The position numbers were made by a program, and so were the translations under genes. A stretch of 64,000 nucleotides of DNA, from the NCBI GenBank assembly GCA_947503575.1, contig CANNDZ010000001.1, forward strand, positions 248,001 to 312,000, written 5' to 3'. Shown here piece by piece: positions 34,540-44,161 of the stretch (position 1 is its first letter; each line of letters begins with the position of its first letter). The DNA is from an uncultured Kordiimonas sp. (lineage in GTDB: Bacteria; Pseudomonadota; Alphaproteobacteria; Sphingomonadales; Kordiimonadaceae). The notes beneath the pieces were generated by a model. That model made no database searches and had not been told where the DNA came from. It saw only the letters and a list, made by a program, of their open reading frames with translations.

Positions 34540-35442
34540 ATGCAGGGCACCACAGAAAAAAACATACCGCGGACGCAACCAGCATCATCGCTGAAAGCCG
34601 GGCTGTATATTGTTGCCACCCCAATAGGGAACCTGAAAGACATAACAGCACGGGCACTGGACACGATAAAAGCTGCTGATGTTATTGCCTGCGAAGACAC
34701 GCGCGTTACCGCCAAGCTATTGAATGCCTTTATGATCAAAAAGCCGATGATGGCCTATCACGAACACAATGGGGCGCAACAACGGCCAAAAATAGAGCAG
34801 TTAATACAAGACGGAAAAGCCGTTGCACTTGTTTCTGATGCTGGCACGCCGCTGATTTCTGACCCCGGCTTTAAACTGGTAGAAGACTTTTCAAACAAAG
34901 GCATTTACATCACTACATTGCCTGGTCCGTCAGCGGCTATTGCCGCGTTAACTCTGGCAGGTCTGCCAACAAACAGGTTTCTTTTTCTGGGTTTTTCGCC
35001 CAACAAAAGCAAAGCGCGGCAGGACTGGTTTGCTGCTGAGGTGAAAACCGAAGCAACCCTGGTGTTTTATGAAAGTGCCCGCCGGTTGAAAGACAGCTTG
35101 TCGGACGCCCACGCTGTTTTGGGCAACCGCCGCGCCGCTGTTTGCAGGGAGATAAGCAAACGGTTTGAAGAAGTTGTGCGGGGCGATATTTCTGATTTAC
35201 TGACGAAATACGAAGAGCTTGGCAACCCAAAGGGTGAAGTGGTCGTTGTAATTGAAGCAGCAAGGCCTGCAAAGGACCTCCGTGAGGCAACCCTAAACGC
35301 CGATGCCCTTCTGGAAAAAGCGCTGACGCATATGTCCGTGAAATCTGCGGCAGCCTTTGTCTCGGATGTAACGGGTGTGAAAAAAAAGGAACTGTACAGT
35401 AAAGCAGTGGAATGGGCCAAGACCAATCGGACAGAACAATAA
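34540..35442 (+). CDS. rsmI: 16S rRNA (cytidine1402-2'-O)-methyltransferase
   Basis: A 300-residue SAM-dependent tetrapyrrole-methylase-fold enzyme that methylates the ribose of C1402 in the ribosomal decoding centre. Clear motifs are LYIVATPIGNLKDITARALD, ADVIACEDTRVTAKLL, GKAVALVSDAGTPLISDPG, LPGPSAAIAALTLAGLPTNR and TLVFYESARRLKDSL. ATG 34540 is taken because AAGG lies upstream and the domain starts soon after. It precedes yraN, the standard pairing. The 174 bases upstream are shared with the divergent LpoA-like gene. Confidence 0.97.
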   Translation: MQGTTEKNIPRTQPASSLKAGLYIVATPIGNLKDITARALDTIKAADVIACEDTRVTAKLLNAFMIKKPMMAYHEHNGAQQRPKIEQLIQDGKAVALVSDAGTPLISDPGFKLVEDFSNKGIYITTLPGPSAAIAALTLAGLPTNRFLFLGFSPNKSKARQDWFAAEVKTEATLVFYESARRLKDSLSDAHAVLGNRRAAVCREISKRFEEVVRGDISDLLTKYEELGNPKGEVVVVIEAARPAKDLREATLNADALLEKALTHMSVKSAAAFVSDVTGVKKKELYSKAVEWAKTNRTEQ

Positions 35443-35470
35443 TAGCTTTGTGTAGGCTGGCGGTCGTATC

Positions 35471-35848
35471 ATGAAAAACAACAGCACCCAAAAAAGCCGC
35501 CAAAAAGCCGAGCAACGCGGCCGCCAGGCAGAAATGCTTGCAGCAATGCTGCTCCGGGCGAAAGGCTACCGAATTTTAGAGCAGCGGTTTCGATGCGCAG
35601 CAGGAGAAATCGATATCATTGCGCAGCGGCGTCATATGTTTGTCTTTGTTGAAGTTAAAGCCCGAAAAACAAATATTGAAGCGCTGGAAGGCATTACAGG
35701 GCAGCAACAAAAACGCATTGAAAATGCTGCGGACATCTGGCTTCAAACCGCGCCACTAAACGATTTTGATGTCCGCTTCGACGTAATAACGGTTGTACCG
35801 TTCCAATTGCCAACCCATATGGTGGACGCATGGCGACCGGGGTGGTAG
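35471..35848 (+). CDS. yraN: YraN family (UPF0102) putative nuclease
   Basis: A 125-residue protein with the restriction-endonuclease-like UPF0102 fold: AEQRGRQAEMLAAMLLRAKG, YRILEQRFRCAAGEIDIIAQ and FVFVEVKARKTN, which carry the E, D and ExK residues of a PD-(D/E)XK nuclease site. No activity has been fixed for the family. It starts 28 bases after rsmI and is the usual neighbour, before gshB. Confidence 0.93.
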   Translation: MKNNSTQKSRQKAEQRGRQAEMLAAMLLRAKGYRILEQRFRCAAGEIDIIAQRRHMFVFVEVKARKTNIEALEGITGQQQKRIENAADIWLQTAPLNDFDVRFDVITVVPFQLPTHMVDAWRPGW

Positions 35849-35920
35849 GGAAAACTAACCAACACAACCGTTTTTGACTATAGCGAACCGAGCAACCGCA
35901 GATAGATAAAGGTTTTACAG

Positions 35921-36883
35921 ATGGCTTCATCCAATCGTCAGGTCGCTTTCCAGATGGATGCTCTGGAAGGAATAAACATTGATGGCGACAGCACGTTTGT
36001 TTTGATGCTGGAAGCACAAGAACGTGGATATGCGGTATGGCATTATCTTGCGGAAAACTTGTCCTATAAAGATGGCGCCGTTTACGCAAGCGCACAACAG
36101 GTAGAGGTGCGGCGTAAAAAAGGCGACCACTATCGATTTATATCAGAGCCTAAACAGCTTGATTTGCGAGATGTTGATGTGGTTTGGATGCGCCAGGATC
36201 CGCCATTTGATATGGCATATATTACGGCAACACACCTACTTGATTTGGTTGAAGACAAAACACTGGTCATGAACAACCCCTCAGAGGTGAGAAATGCACC
36301 CGAAAAGCTGTTTGTTATGCAGTTTGAAGACCTTATGCCCCCTACGTTGATCACGCGGCGCGAAGATGAGGTAAAAGCATTCCGGGCAGAACACGGCGAA
36401 ATTATCATCAAGCCATTGTACGGCAATGGGGGTGCGGGTGTATTCCATCTTAAAGAAGACGATTCAAACCTTGGTAGCCTGATGGAAATGTTTCTTATGG
36501 CATCCCGCGAACCGATTATGGTTCAAAAGTTTTTGTCAGAGGTGCGTGACGGCGACAAGCGCATCATCCTGATCGACGGCGAACCTGTGGGCGCTATTAA
36601 CCGGGTACCCGCCAAGGGTGAGGTACGCTCCAACCTTGTTGCGGGCGGAAGCGCTGTGCGCTCAAGCCTTACGGAACGGGAAAAAGAAATCTGCGACGCC
36701 ATTGGCCCAGACCTGAAGGCCCGCGGATTAACCTTTGTTGGTATTGATGTTATCGGTGACTGGCTAACCGAAATCAACGTAACATCCCCAACCGGGCTAC
36801 AATCCGTCAACCAGTTTGACGGGACAAAGCTTGAAGCTCAAATATGGGACGCTGTTGAAGCTAAACTAAAGCGAAAACCGTAA
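35921..36883 (+). CDS. gshB: glutathione synthetase
   Basis: A 320-residue ATP-grasp enzyme joining gamma-glutamylcysteine and glycine in the cytoplasm. It begins FQMDALEGINIDGDSTFVLM, has VWMRQDPPFDMAYITATHLL, MNNPSEVRNAPEKLFVMQFE, the ATP-grasp loop IIKPLYGNGGAGVFHLKED, and ends with INVTSPTGLQSVNQFDGTKL. It follows yraN by 72 bases. The gene ends 10 bases before the convergent parB. Confidence 0.97.
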   Translation: MASSNRQVAFQMDALEGINIDGDSTFVLMLEAQERGYAVWHYLAENLSYKDGAVYASAQQVEVRRKKGDHYRFISEPKQLDLRDVDVVWMRQDPPFDMAYITATHLLDLVEDKTLVMNNPSEVRNAPEKLFVMQFEDLMPPTLITRREDEVKAFRAEHGEIIIKPLYGNGGAGVFHLKEDDSNLGSLMEMFLMASREPIMVQKFLSEVRDGDKRIILIDGEPVGAINRVPAKGEVRSNLVAGGSAVRSSLTEREKEICDAIGPDLKARGLTFVGIDVIGDWLTEINVTSPTGLQSVNQFDGTKLEAQIWDAVEAKLKRKP

Positions 36884-36893
36884 TCTATTGTAG

Positions 36894-37835
36894 CTAAAAC
36901 CCGCAAACGCCGAGCTTTGAACACAATTCATCCAGCTCTTCCAAAGACTTATAGGAAATCATTACGGCACCACCTTCGCCCTGGTGATCAATCATCACCT
37001 TCATCGATAGGGACGCTGACAGGTCTTTTTCAAGCGCGATAGTATCAGCGTCTTTGGGTGCTGCTGATTTTTGCCTGCCACCAGGGGTTGGCTCCCGACG
37101 CTTTACAGTCCCTGATTTCGCGGCGGCTTCAGTTTGGCGCACACTCATGCCGTCCGCGACAACCTTACCGGCAAGTGCCACAGGGTCGTCCGCAGACAAC
37201 AGGGCCCGAGCATGCCCCATTGATAAACGGCCCTCATCCACCAGGTCACGGACTTTGTTGGGCAGGTTAAGAAGACGCATTAAGTTCGTGATATGGCTGC
37301 GGCTTTTGCCAACAATACCCGAGAGCACCTCTTGAGTGTGGCCAAACTCGTCTATCAGTCGTTTGTAGGCGGTTGCTTCCTCAATGGCAGAAAGATCCTC
37401 ACGCTGTATATTTTCAACGATTGCAACCTCCAGCACCTCTGTGTCGTCCAGCTCGCGGACCACAACGGGCACCTCGTGGATGCCAGCTTTTTGGGCTGCG
37501 CGCCACCGACGTTCGCCCGCGACGATCTGGTATTTATCGGGGCCGATGCTGCGAACAAGGATGGGCTGGAGAACACCTTTTTCCTTGATGGATAACGCCA
37601 ATTCCTCAAGAGCACTGTCATCAAAGCGGTACCGCGGCTGCGCGCTGTTACGCTCCAGAAATTCAATCGGAAGACGGCGGCGGCTCATGGTTGCTTCGTC
37701 GGAAACCGCAGTAGCAGACCTTCGACCCTCGTCAGGTAGGTCCGTCAGGGCAGGCGAGTCTTCGATTACCGGTCGGTCATCACCCAAAAGAGCAGACAGC
37801 CCACGCCCCAAACCTTTTCTAACCGTTTTTGCCAT
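36894..37835 (-). CDS. parB: chromosome partitioning protein ParB
   Basis: A 313-residue CTPase and DNA-binding clamp that loads at parS and drives origin segregation with ParA. The N-terminus GLGRGLSALLGDD is the ParA-contact peptide; the CTP-binding region contains QPILVRSIGPDKYQIVAGER and GERRWRAAQKAG; the helix-turn-helix reads THQ-like in THTQEVLSGIVGKSRSHITN (seen as HTQEVLSGIVGKSRSHITNL); and the C-terminal dimer domain ends KSLEELDELCSKLG. Three parS sites lie 1.4-3.9 kb upstream within rsmG, mnmE and their gap. It lies 30 bases after parA on the same strand. Confidence 0.97.
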   Translation of the reverse strand: MAKTVRKGLGRGLSALLGDDRPVIEDSPALTDLPDEGRRSATAVSDEATMSRRRLPIEFLERNSAQPRYRFDDSALEELALSIKEKGVLQPILVRSIGPDKYQIVAGERRWRAAQKAGIHEVPVVVRELDDTEVLEVAIVENIQREDLSAIEEATAYKRLIDEFGHTQEVLSGIVGKSRSHITNLMRLLNLPNKVRDLVDEGRLSMGHARALLSADDPVALAGKVVADGMSVRQTEAAAKSGTVKRREPTPGGRQKSAAPKDADTIALEKDLSASLSMKVMIDHQGEGGAVMISYKSLEELDELCSKLGVCGF

Positions 37836-37865
37836 TGTTCACCTGTAAGTGTTTGTTTTTGTTCA

Positions 37866-38666
37866 TTATGCTGCCTGCGCCGCAGCGTCGCGCACAAGAA
37901 GCTCTCGCGCTAAGTCAATGTAGGCTCTGCTGCCGGTGCAGCGATGATCATAAAGTAACGCCGGTTTGCCAAAACTTGGGGCCTCAGAGACCCTGACGTT
38001 TCTGGGGATGACCGTTTTGAACACCTTCTCGCCCAGGTAATCACGCACATCGGTTTCCACCTGCACCGCCAAATTATTGCGCTTGTCGAACATTGTTAAA
38101 ACAACGCCGTTTACAGTGAGCTGTGGATTTAGTCCTGATCGAACCTGCTCAACAGTTTTCAACAACAAACTTAAGCCCTCGAGGGCAAAAAACTCACATT
38201 GAAGAGGAACAAGGACAGAATCAGCGGCAACAAGCGCATTAATCGTTAAGAGGCTCAATGATGGTGGGCAGTCAATCAGGATATAATCATAATGATCGCG
38301 CACCTGTGCTTTCTCCAGCGCATAACGGAGTCTAAAGTTACGTTGGGGCAACTCTGCAAGCTCAAGGTCAGCACCAGACAGATCAATGGTCGAAGGCACG
38401 ATACTCAAACCCGGGATTTCAGTGTCCATTGTTGCGTCCGCAAGGGGAGCGGCGCCCAAAACAAGGTCATAAGAGGTAATATCACGATTAGCGCGATCAA
38501 CCCCGAAACCAGTACTGGCATTACCCTGAGGGTCCAGGTCGAGCACAAGCACCCTTTTCTTTACAGCAGCTATCGCGGTTGCAAGGTTGATAGTGGTGGT
38601 GGTTTTGCCAACACCGCCCTTTTGATTAGCAACAGCAATTATTTTTGCGCAAGCGCCGTCTTGCAT
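37866..38666 (-). CDS. parA: chromosome partitioning ATPase ParA
   Basis: A 266-residue deviant Walker-A ATPase that forms a gradient on the nucleoid and pulls ParB-parS complexes. The motif KGGVGKTT lies in IIAVANQKGGVGKTTTTINL, followed by VLVLDLDPQGNASTGFGVDR, the Walker B-like YDYILIDCPPSLSLLTINAL and VSEAPSFGKPALLYD. ATG 38666 has AGGG upstream and starts just before the first strand; the longer form adds eight residues. It lies 33 bases downstream of rsmG. Confidence 0.97.
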   Translation of the reverse strand: MQDGACAKIIAVANQKGGVGKTTTTINLATAIAAVKKRVLVLDLDPQGNASTGFGVDRANRDITSYDLVLGAAPLADATMDTEIPGLSIVPSTIDLSGADLELAELPQRNFRLRYALEKAQVRDHYDYILIDCPPSLSLLTINALVAADSVLVPLQCEFFALEGLSLLLKTVEQVRSGLNPQLTVNGVVLTMFDKRNNLAVQVETDVRDYLGEKVFKTVIPRNVRVSEAPSFGKPALLYDHRCTGSRAYIDLARELLVRDAAAQAA

Positions 38667-38699
38667 GGAACAATCCCTAAATCGAAACAAATCAACGGC

Positions 38700-39332
38700 T
38701 TATTTTAGTTTTATATCACGAAGCCTTAGAATGACGCCTGTCGGATCAGACCTGCTTTGAAACCGTTCTACCGTCATATTCCATGAAGCAAGCGCTTCGG
38801 TCAATTCCCCTTCTGCACCCACCCCCTTCAGAAGCCACATTTCTGTACCCTCAGTCAAAAACGGTAGCGCCCACCGCAGGAGCTGATCAACTTTGGCGCA
38901 GGCGCGCGATGTTATGATATCAACGGGGCGCGCAGGTATGTCTTCTATGCGTTTATTAACAGCAACGGCGTCAGCACCCGTCTGGCGAGCAATTTGGTTC
39001 ATAAACACGCATTTACGGCCATTAGACTCAACAAGCTCGACAGAGCCTAAGCCCATAATGGACAGAACCAACCCAGGAAACCCAGCCCCTGACCCGATAT
39101 CAAGAAGCTGAAAGGTTCTTTTTTTGTTTTTCTGCAAGATTAGAGGTGCTATCTGGGCCGAATCGAGGAAGTGGCGACGCCAACGGTCTTCAAGCGTTGA
39201 GTTTGCAACCAGGTTTTTGGCGCGCTGCCACTTCACCAGCTCGTCTGCGTAAAAATTCAGCGCTTGAAATGTTTCACGTGGAACATCGATGTCGGACAGA
39301 AACTGTTCAGGGCCGTACCAAGTATCAGACAT
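38700..39332 (-). CDS. rsmG: 16S rRNA (guanine527-N7)-methyltransferase
   Basis: A 210-residue SAM-dependent methyltransferase, formerly gidB. The SAM site is FQLLDIGSGAGFPGLVLSIM, preceded by RWRRHFLDSAQIAPL, and followed by VELVESNGRKCVFMNQIARQ and VDIITSRACAKVDQLLRWAL. It lies 8 bases after mnmG, the classic pair. Near its N-terminus the residues VPRETF are encoded by a parS site (39270-39285), so this stretch carries both protein and segregation information. Confidence 0.97.
   Translation of the reverse strand: MSDTWYGPEQFLSDIDVPRETFQALNFYADELVKWQRAKNLVANSTLEDRWRRHFLDSAQIAPLILQKNKKRTFQLLDIGSGAGFPGLVLSIMGLGSVELVESNGRKCVFMNQIARQTGADAVAVNKRIEDIPARPVDIITSRACAKVDQLLRWALPFLTEGTEMWLLKGVGAEGELTEALASWNMTVERFQSRSDPTGVILRLRDIKLK
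39270..39285. promoter_or_regulatory. parS: parS site in rsmG
   Basis: The sequence TGTTTCACGTGGAACA differs at one position from the perfect parS palindrome TGTTTCACGTGAAACA. It lies within the rsmG coding region and is one of three sites within 2.5 kb. Confidence 0.88.
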
Positions 39333-39340
39333 GTAACCCC

Positions 39341-41227
39341 TCAGGCAGCATGACGCTTTTTTATATAACCTAAAAGAATAGTGAGTGCCGCTGGCGTTAC
39401 GCCAGCTATCCTCGCGGCAGCGCCGAGTGTTGAAGGGCGGGCAACAGAGAATTTTTCACGCATTTCATTGGATAGGCCTTCGATCAAACTGAAATCCAGA
39501 CCCTCAGGGATTTCCAGCGCTTCATCCTTACGAAATGCCAGAACGTCTTGATGCTGCCGGTCCAGATAAGTCCTGTACATGGCATCAATTTCAACCTGCC
39601 TGGCAATATCCGGGTCAATGGCGGACAGCTCCGTCGGCCATATCCGCTTCAAGGTATCAAGGTTAATTTCGGTGAAACCAAGTAAAACAATGCCATTGCG
39701 GCGGATACCATCAAGGTTGATCTTGAGGCCGTGCTTGGCTGCTTCATTGGGGGTGAGGGACAAGCCTTCCAGTATGCTGCGGGCACGCGCCAAAGCTGCC
39801 TTTTTTTCCAGGTACTTTTGCAGTCTGTGGTAGCCAACCAAACCAACCTCCGCGCCCTTTTCAGTTAAGCGCTGGTCTGCGTTGTCCGCCCGAAGCGTGA
39901 GCCTGTACTCCGCCCGGCTTGTAAACATCCGGTAAGGCTCTCGTGTACCCTGGGTAACAAGGTCGTCAATCATCACGCCGATATAACCGTCCGCACGATC
40001 CAAACGGAACTCTGTATAGTGACCAAGCGCCTGCAGGCCTGCGTTAGCGCCGGCAATCAGCCCTTGAGCTGCAGCCTCCTCGTAGCCGGTCGTCCCGTTA
40101 ATTTGACCCGCAAGAAACAGCTGTTGGGCCCGTCGTGTTTCAAGCGATGGCTTTAACTCTCGAGGGTCAACAAAGTCATATTCTATCGCGTAGCCAGCCT
40201 GCAATATTACGGCATTCTCGAGGCCAGGAATGGTTTTAATCATCGCTGCCTGAACATCCTCTGGCAGGCTTGTTGATATACCGTTCGGATACACCGTATG
40301 GTCATCCAATCCTTCCGGTTCCAGAAAAATCTGATGACTATCTTTGTCGGCAAATCGCACAATCTTGTCTTCTATAGAAGGGCAATAGCGCGGCCCGCTG
40401 CTATCAATTTGGCCGGAATACATTGGCGACCGATGCAGGTTATCGCGAATAACCTTGTGGGTCTCTGTCGTGGTCCGGGTCAAATAGCAACTTATCTGGG
40501 GAACCTCTATCTGGGAATTCAGGAAAGAAAACGGCGTTGGCGGCTCGTCGCCAGCTTGTTCAACACACCGGGACCAATCAATGGTCCGACCATCCAGCCT
40601 CGCGGGGGTCCCGGTTTTTAGCCGGCCAAGCTCAAACCCAAGCTTTTCAAGGGTTAACGATAAACCCACCGCTGGCCCTTCGCCAATGCGCCCCGCAGGA
40701 ATTTGGGTTTCACCCATATGTATAAGTCCGCGCAAGAAAGTCCCGGTTGTCAGGATCACCGACTTCGCAGAAATACGCTTTCCTGCATCCGTAATTATGC
40801 CTGTACATACCGGTGTGTTTGAGCGCCTAGAAATGTCATCACGATCAAATAACAAGTCTTCAACTGCGCCCGCTTCTATGGTGAGGTTCGCATAATCAGA
40901 CAACATCGCCTGCATTGCTTGTCGATAAAGTTTGCGGTCTGACTGACAGCGGGGCCCCTGAACAGCGGGCCCTTTACGCTGGTTGAGAAGACGAAACTGA
41001 ATACCTGATGCATCGGCAACGCGCCCCATTAGCCCGTCGAGCGCGTCAATCTCTCTTACAAGGTGGCCTTTGCCCAAGCCTCCGATTGCCGGGTTACAGG
41101 ACATTTCACCGATAGTCTCCGGCTTGTGGGTAATAAGAAGCGTGTTGGCACCGACCCGAGCTGATGCCGCAGCTGCCTCACAGCCAGCGTGCCCACCACC
41201 GATAACAATAACATCAAAGTCTACCAT
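39341..41227 (-). CDS. mnmG: tRNA uridine-5-carboxymethylaminomethyl modification enzyme MnmG
   Basis: A 628-residue FAD protein (formerly gidA) that with MnmE modifies the wobble uridine of certain tRNAs. The dinucleotide site is [19 protein letters not shown] near the start, then [52 protein letters not shown], and the C-terminal helical domain with [20 protein letters not shown]. It is directly followed by rsmG. The 160-base gap to mnmE upstream holds a perfect parS. Confidence 0.97.
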   Translation of the reverse strand: MVDFDVIVIGGGHAGCEAAAASARVGANTLLITHKPETIGEMSCNPAIGGLGKGHLVREIDALDGLMGRVADASGIQFRLLNQRKGPAVQGPRCQSDRKLYRQAMQAMLSDYANLTIEAGAVEDLLFDRDDISRRSNTPVCTGIITDAGKRISAKSVILTTGTFLRGLIHMGETQIPAGRIGEGPAVGLSLTLEKLGFELGRLKTGTPARLDGRTIDWSRCVEQAGDEPPTPFSFLNSQIEVPQISCYLTRTTTETHKVIRDNLHRSPMYSGQIDSSGPRYCPSIEDKIVRFADKDSHQIFLEPEGLDDHTVYPNGISTSLPEDVQAAMIKTIPGLENAVILQAGYAIEYDFVDPRELKPSLETRRAQQLFLAGQINGTTGYEEAAAQGLIAGANAGLQALGHYTEFRLDRADGYIGVMIDDLVTQGTREPYRMFTSRAEYRLTLRADNADQRLTEKGAEVGLVGYHRLQKYLEKKAALARARSILEGLSLTPNEAAKHGLKINLDGIRRNGIVLLGFTEINLDTLKRIWPTELSAIDPDIARQVEIDAMYRTYLDRQHQDVLAFRKDEALEIPEGLDFSLIEGLSNEMREKFSVARPSTLGAAARIAGVTPAALTILLGYIKKRHAA

Positions 41228-41335
41228 AGCTGTTGAGCCATATCCCTAGCGGCCCATCAATGGACCAGAAATTTAGGGCATCATATATCGACGTTCCTGG
41301 CCCGAGTCAAAAACAACCCTCCGCCGCATTGGCAA

Positions 41336-41351
41336 TGTTTCACGTGAAACA
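41336..41351. promoter_or_regulatory. parS: parS site between mnmG and mnmE
   Basis: TGTTTCACGTGAAACA is a perfect 16-base parS palindrome and the only one of the three that is not in a coding region. It lies about 6.9 kb from the predicted oriC. Confidence 0.95.
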
Positions 41352-41387
41352 CTAGTGCTGTGAATATTCGTCCGTCAGGGGTTCTCG

Positions 41388-42746
41388 TCACTTACCGATA
41401 CAAAAATCGGAGAAGACAATATCCAGCATATCTTCCACACCCACGCGTCCCGTTATTCGACCAATTGAGCGCACCGCCATCCTGACGTCTTCGGCGGCCA
41501 AAACAGCATCTCTGCCCGCATTCGCCTTAAACCTTTCCAGATGCTCAATCGCGTCTTCCAGTGCACGCTGATGTCGAAGCCTGGTTAGCGCAGGGGCCTC
41601 CCGCGCCGACATCTTTTCGGTAACGATTTTCTCAAGTTCGTCAAATAAGACATTTAGGCCCGCGCCACTTTTGGCGGAAACTGGCACTATTGTTGGTGGG
41701 CTAAGGCCAGCCAGATGTTCCACGTGAAACATTTTTTTCGCAACAAGGTCCGTCTGAGTCACTACAAGGATTGTACTTTGATCAATCCAATTGCGCACGG
41801 CATCAGGGACAACAGGCCAGATATCGGCGCGCACTAAAACAAGTTTCAGGTCCGAATCCTTCGCGCGTTCAAGCGCTCGACGCACACCTTCTTGTTCCAC
41901 TTTTTGCACGCTAGTTCTCACACCAGCGGTATCCAAAAGGCGCACCGGGAACCCACCAAGGTCTAACTGAACCTCAATAACATCCCGCGTCGTGCCTGCT
42001 TCATCAGATACGATGGCGACATCAGCCTGCGCCAACGCGTTCAGAAGTGTCGATTTACCTGCATTTGGCTCCCCCAACAACGCAATGCGAAAGCCGTCCC
42101 GCATCATGCGGCCCCTTCGGCTGTCGGCCATGTGGTGTTCAATTTTTTCCTTCAAATACTGTATTTCAGGCATAACAGCTGCCGATACGCCTTCGGGTAA
42201 GTCTTCGTCAGGGAAATCTATGTCTGCTTCCAAATGTGCCAGGTGGCCAAGCAAGTCTTCCCTCCACCCGTCGTACAGTCTTCGCAGTTCGCCGTCCATC
42301 TGACGCAACGCCTGGTCCCTCTGTGCGACGGTTTGTGCGTGGATAAGGTCATTCAGACCTTCCGCCTCCGTTAAATCGAGTTTGCCATTGTCGAAGGCAC
42401 GGCGGGAAAACTCGCCAGCCTCTGCAAGCCTAAGTCCCTCAATTGACCCAAGGGCGGTCAACACACCCGCGACAACCGCACGTCCTCCATGCAGATGCAT
42501 TTCAACGGTATCTTCGCCTGTGAAGCTTGCAGGACCTTTAAAAACCAGCACAAGAGCTTGATCTAAGCGCTCCCCCGACACAGGGTCATAAAGCGTTCGC
42601 AGTGCCGCGTAACGCGGTTTTGGGACAGCACTCTTAAGAAGCGCAGACAATGCGTCAATGGCCTCGTTACCAGACAACCTCACGACAGCAACACCCGCTG
42701 TGCCGCTACCGCTTGAAAGAGCAAAAATTGTGCCGTTGTCGGTCAT
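41388..42746 (-). CDS. mnmE: tRNA modification GTPase MnmE
   Basis: A 452-residue protein (formerly trmE) with an N-terminal folate-binding domain (IFALSSGSGTAGVAVVRLSG and MHLHGGRAVV), a helical domain, a GTPase insert with P-loop GEPNAGKS and the SDEAGTTRDV/LLDTAG motifs, and the terminal CIGK cysteine peptide. It partners MnmG. Inside the GTPase region the residues MFHVEH are encoded over a parS site (41716-41731), a peptide I associate with alphaproteobacterial MnmE. It diverges from ogt. Confidence 0.97.
   Translation of the reverse strand: MTDNGTIFALSSGSGTAGVAVVRLSGNEAIDALSALLKSAVPKPRYAALRTLYDPVSGERLDQALVLVFKGPASFTGEDTVEMHLHGGRAVVAGVLTALGSIEGLRLAEAGEFSRRAFDNGKLDLTEAEGLNDLIHAQTVAQRDQALRQMDGELRRLYDGWREDLLGHLAHLEADIDFPDEDLPEGVSAAVMPEIQYLKEKIEHHMADSRRGRMMRDGFRIALLGEPNAGKSTLLNALAQADVAIVSDEAGTTRDVIEVQLDLGGFPVRLLDTAGVRTSVQKVEQEGVRRALERAKDSDLKLVLVRADIWPVVPDAVRNWIDQSTILVVTQTDLVAKKMFHVEHLAGLSPPTIVPVSAKSGAGLNVLFDELEKIVTEKMSAREAPALTRLRHQRALEDAIEHLERFKANAGRDAVLAAEDVRMAVRSIGRITGRVGVEDMLDIVFSDFCIGK
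41716..41731. promoter_or_regulatory. parS: parS site in mnmE
   Basis: TGTTCCACGTGAAACA, one mismatch from the perfect palindrome, within the mnmE GTPase coding region. Confidence 0.88.
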
Positions 42747-42907
42747 GGATTACGCCTTGTAATAATCTTCGGGGGTGCTGGCGTTTTCACGCTTTACCCT
42801 CTTTTCCCTTGCTGCGGACTTGTGGCACATTAGCAAACTGACGCGCAAGTCGCTGGTTATATTGCTATATGGTCACGTAGCAGCAGTTCATTTGTTTTAG
42901 GAAGATC

Positions 42908-43402
42908 ATGTTCCAACTTTCGATGCATACACCAATAATTGATATTACCATATCGGAACTTGAAGGCGCGATAATCGCTCTTGATTGGGGCTGGAGCCCG
43001 TTTCAGGGATCGTCTCCTTTACTACAGGAAGCCAAGCACCAGCTAGACGCCTATTTCGATGGTGACCTGAAAGAGTTTGATTTGCCTCTTTCCCCCATGG
43101 GCACCCGTCATCAGGAAAAGGTGTGGCAAAGCATGCAACGCATCCCTTACGGCGAAACCCGAACGTATGGCGCAATAGCAAAAGAGATCGGGTCGGCTGC
43201 GCAGGCAGTCGGATCAGCCTGTGGCAGAAACCCTATTCCTATCCTGATCCCATGCCACCGTGTTGTTGCACATGCCTCAAAACTTGGCGGCTATTCTGGC
43301 GACGGCGGGTTTTACACAAAACGGGCCTTGTTGGTGCTTGAAGGGGCACTGTCCGTGGAAAAGGGCTTCGCCCTAGAGCAATCTGGTGCACTCGACCAGT
43401 AA
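42908..43402 (+). CDS. ogt: methylated-DNA--protein-cysteine methyltransferase
   Basis: A 164-residue DNA-repair protein that removes alkyl groups from O6-guanine in one suicidal reaction. The active-site motif is IPCHRV in IPILIPCHRVVAHASKLGGY; upstream is RHQEKVWQSMQRIPYGETRT followed by YGAIAKEIG and AVGSACGRNPI, which place the helix-turn-helix and arginine finger. The length and short N-terminal domain fit Ogt better than Ada. It stands alone, divergent from mnmE. Confidence 0.95.
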   Translation: MFQLSMHTPIIDITISELEGAIIALDWGWSPFQGSSPLLQEAKHQLDAYFDGDLKEFDLPLSPMGTRHQEKVWQSMQRIPYGETRTYGAIAKEIGSAAQAVGSACGRNPIPILIPCHRVVAHASKLGGYSGDGGFYTKRALLVLEGALSVEKGFALEQSGALDQ

Positions 43403-43452
43403 CCTGTGGTATTAAGAGGCACTCAATACCTCACCAAATTGCGGAGATAATA

Positions 43453-44151
43453 ATGGCCGATACAGTATCCATCAAAGCGAGAGACAATAGTGGGCATTTT
43501 GCTGCCTATATTGCAAAGCCACACTCTGGTTCAGGGCCTGCAATCATCGCAATTCAAGAAATTTTTGGCGTAAACGCAGGGATGCGCCAGATATGTGATG
43601 ACCTTGCAGACAAAGGTTACATTGCCATATGCCCCGATCTTTTTTGGCGGCAAGAACCTGGGGTAGATATTACGGATAAAACACAGGCCGAATGGGACAA
43701 GGCATTTGAGCTGTACCAGGGCTTTAATGTAGACAAAGGGGTCGACGATATCGCGGCGACCATTGACACAGTACGCGCTATGAATGATTGCACGGGAAAA
43801 GTTGGCTGCGTGGGTTATTGCCTCGGAGGTCTGCTGGCATACCTCACAGCAGCAAGAACCAATGTTGATGCCAGCGTCAGCTACTATGGTGTTGGAATTG
43901 ATACCAAGCTGACTGAGGCGGACACCGTTAAAACGCCTGTTATGATGCACATCGCAGAAGAAGACGGTTTCGTTGACAAAGATGCGCAGGCTCGTATTCA
44001 CAAAGCATTGGATGCTCATAAAACCATACAGCTGTATGACTATGCGGGTGTTGACCACGCATTTGCCCGCCCTGACGGGCTCAACTGGGATACAGGCGCA
44101 GCAAACCTGGCGAATGCCCGTACGGCGACGTTTTTTAAAGAAAACCTATAA
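43453..44151 (+). CDS. dienelactone hydrolase family protein
   Basis: A 232-residue alpha/beta hydrolase of the dienelactone type, with a Cys nucleophile in GCVGYCLGGLLAYL and the residues DGFVDKDAQARIHKAL and GVDHAFARP that would give the Asp and His. The N-terminal IIAIQEIFGVNAGMRQICDD and AICPDLFWRQEPGVDI are also characteristic. Family members open lactone rings or act as broad esterases. It lies 10 bases before a quinone oxidoreductase-like gene on the same strand. Confidence 0.92.
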   Translation: MADTVSIKARDNSGHFAAYIAKPHSGSGPAIIAIQEIFGVNAGMRQICDDLADKGYIAICPDLFWRQEPGVDITDKTQAEWDKAFELYQGFNVDKGVDDIAATIDTVRAMNDCTGKVGCVGYCLGGLLAYLTAARTNVDASVSYYGVGIDTKLTEADTVKTPVMMHIAEEDGFVDKDAQARIHKALDAHKTIQLYDYAGVDHAFARPDGLNWDTGAANLANARTATFFKENL

Positions 44152-44161
44152 GGCACCGTCC

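Noticed and set aside
43973-44161. Extended N-terminus for the quinone oxidoreductase
   Set aside because: This stretch lies inside the dienelactone hydrolase gene, and the conserved reductase start is at 44162.
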